From contig JAPWFG010000015.1 of the NCBI GenBank assembly GCA_028015205.1, positions 6,262,001 to 6,326,000 on the forward strand: DNA of 64,000 bases, in the 5' to 3' direction. The notes under the pieces were generated by a model, which did no database searches, was not told where the DNA came from, and was given only the letters and a program-made list of their open reading frames with translations. A program made the translations under genes and the position numbers. Shown here in pieces: positions 62,581 through 64,000 of the stretch (positions are counted from its first letter, which is position 1; each line of letters opens with the position of its first letter). This DNA comes from Mytilisepta virgata (lineage: Eukaryota > Mollusca > Bivalvia > Mytilida > Mytilidae).

Positions 62581-64000
62581 ACCCTCCTCTTAAACACAAG
62601 ATTAACATTTGTAACTTGTTTTCAAGATTCTGCGTACGTCTGAAGATATTAATCTAAGATATTTCTCCATGCACATTATCACCGGAAGTTTCGCCATGTA
62701 ATTCCTCTGACGAGAGTGATAATGCAAAGTAACTGTAGTTAAAAATATACATGGGTTTTAATCTATTTTCGGTTGGTAGTATATGTATATAACATAACTG
62801 TGTAAGACATATTACATTTTGAATGAAATGAAATCGTAAGGCATATCAATACCTTACTGGCAATATAAACCAAAGTGGGTTAGGCAAAAATTAACAAACA
62901 AACAATTAAATTATAGAACACAATATTACACAATATTACAGATCTGGAGATCACAGTTAATATGTGTAGTATTAACATGACATGAATGATATAGCCAATG
63001 TGGACCTTATCTTCACTGTTATAAAGAATAATTTATAAAATCAACAACATTCGTCAAAACATCCATATCCGGGTCGAGAAAAAGTTTTAATTTTTCAACA
63101 GAGCAAAGTTGGTTAAAATTTATCTATAAATGTATTTAAAAATGTTTTTCTTATTTCATTATTAATTTTACAATAGAGGAATAAATGAACCTCGTCGTCA
63201 CCAACAATACAAACTCTGCAATAGTAGTAAACTTTGCAATCTTTAAATAGTTTTCAAAATTCAAGTCGGATGTTAATTTACTATGAAGAAACAGCTTTGA
63301 GTTATTAATCTTTGTGAATCTTTGAAATTTAAAACGATAAGAAATAAGAAAAATCTGATTATAGCAATCACATACATAGCGGTTTGTGCATGCATTTGAT
63401 ATTACATTTGGAAATTCATGCAATATTTACTATTTACTATTTGTTCTTGCCATATTTGTCAGATACCGGGTTGGCATGTTTTTTATGCTACTTCATTACA
63501 TTACATTACTACTACATGTAATATAGATCTGATAGTTTATAACAGATTGATTTCATACATGCGAATTTGTTTTAAAAAAGAAGAAGTTAAAAGACGTTAA
63601 CAATCAAAACTTCAAACCAACCATTAAAATCATAATAAAAATGTAATCAATAGAAATGTTATGAATCGGAACCTCACATTCCAGGTAACAATTGAAAATG
63701 CGACCAACAAATATCCACTTCTTTAACCTAGTAAAATATTTACAGATCAGGTCTCCAGCTCCCTGAATATATTCGTTATGGAATAACACCGCTCTTGTAG
63801 CATAGAACTAATTCATTCTTAAGAGACAAAATCTTTTGGAGACTATAGGTTATATAGAATAGTGAAGGATGAATATAATACATGTATATGAATACCAGGA
63901 ACCTATTTTCGTTTAACCAATGAATGGTTTTTTACTTTGATTTCAGTTTTTTATGGGAAGATATATTTCTGTCGGTCAAAATATACTCCGCACTGTATTG
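62581..64000. other. No gene recognised apart from a LINE tail
   Basis: AT-rich right end. Only the LINE relic at 63.0-63.4 kb is recognisable. Confidence 0.5.
63000..63423 (-). pseudogene. LINE reverse-transcriptase C-terminal fragment
   Basis: On the - strand, NNSKLFLHSKLTSDLNFENY comes first. In another frame, CRVCIVGDDEVHLFLYCKIN follows, then NEIRKTFLNTF and, after a further shift, EKLKLFLDPDMDVLTN. The C-x2-C...E-x-H-x4-C zinc-binding motif and the FENYL block are typical of the C-terminal tail of molluscan LINEs. An internal deletion and frameshifts show that it is a relic. The open frame 63151-63423 covers only part of it, in the wrong frame for the Cys-rich part. Confidence 0.65.

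Noticed and set aside
63151..63423. 90-aa - strand gene
   Set aside because: Its first part is LINE relic, and the conserved Cys/His tail is in another frame.

Overview
The window looks like nuclear DNA of a bivalve mollusc. It is AT-rich, its genes are split by spliceosomal introns, and it is crowded with mollusc-type repeats: tRNA-headed SINEs, decayed reverse transcriptases, foldback elements and 'AGCTCACCTGG'-type repeats. It also holds a secreted C1q-domain gene, a family strongly expanded in bivalves. Nothing bacterial or organellar was seen. The bivalve assignment is inference; the species is not resolved.

Three protein-coding genes can be supported, all by joining exons whose splice sites and reading phases agree. 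(1) A small secreted neuropeptide-type precursor on the + strand has coding exons at 18549-18814 and 28662-28719 (107 aa in this model). It has one amidated FRF-type peptide between dibasic sites and four cysteines on its N-terminal side. (2) A secreted C1q-domain protein on the + strand has exons at 34218-34476 and 35171-35559 (215 aa), with a TATA box upstream. (3) A Golgi-type carbohydrate sulfotransferase on the - strand has exons at 51436-51520 (membrane anchor), 46274-46472 (5'-PSB loop) and 44286-45060 (3'-PSB and the rest), 352 aa in total. The genes are unrelated in function and do not form an operon.

Layout: 0-18 kb has no supported gene. It holds a SINE, a 0.46-kb direct tandem duplication rich in CRE/E-box motifs (6.6-7.6 kb), a 3' retroelement fragment (8.0-8.6 kb), a 38-bp tandem repeat, and a ~78-bp minisatellite (12.3-13.5 kb). 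The neuropeptide gene runs from 18.5 to 29 kb and carries a retroelement relic in its long intron. 30.4-32.6 kb holds a tandem repeat and a longer, frameshifted reverse-transcriptase fossil. The C1q gene is at 34.2-35.6 kb. 37-42.1 kb is a repeat cluster with two SINEs, a ~133-bp tandem array, a 385-bp foldback element with perfect 9-bp target duplications, and a LINE tail. 44.1-51.5 kb is the sulfotransferase gene, with SINEs and a probable solo LTR in its introns. 52-64 kb is gene-poor, with two SINEs, a ~160-bp tandem array (56.8-58 kb), a 0.55-kb tandem duplication into one copy of which a retroelement tail was inserted (59.9-61.9 kb), and a LINE tail near the right end.

Most short open frames here are chance products of AT-rich DNA or parts of repeats and were left out.
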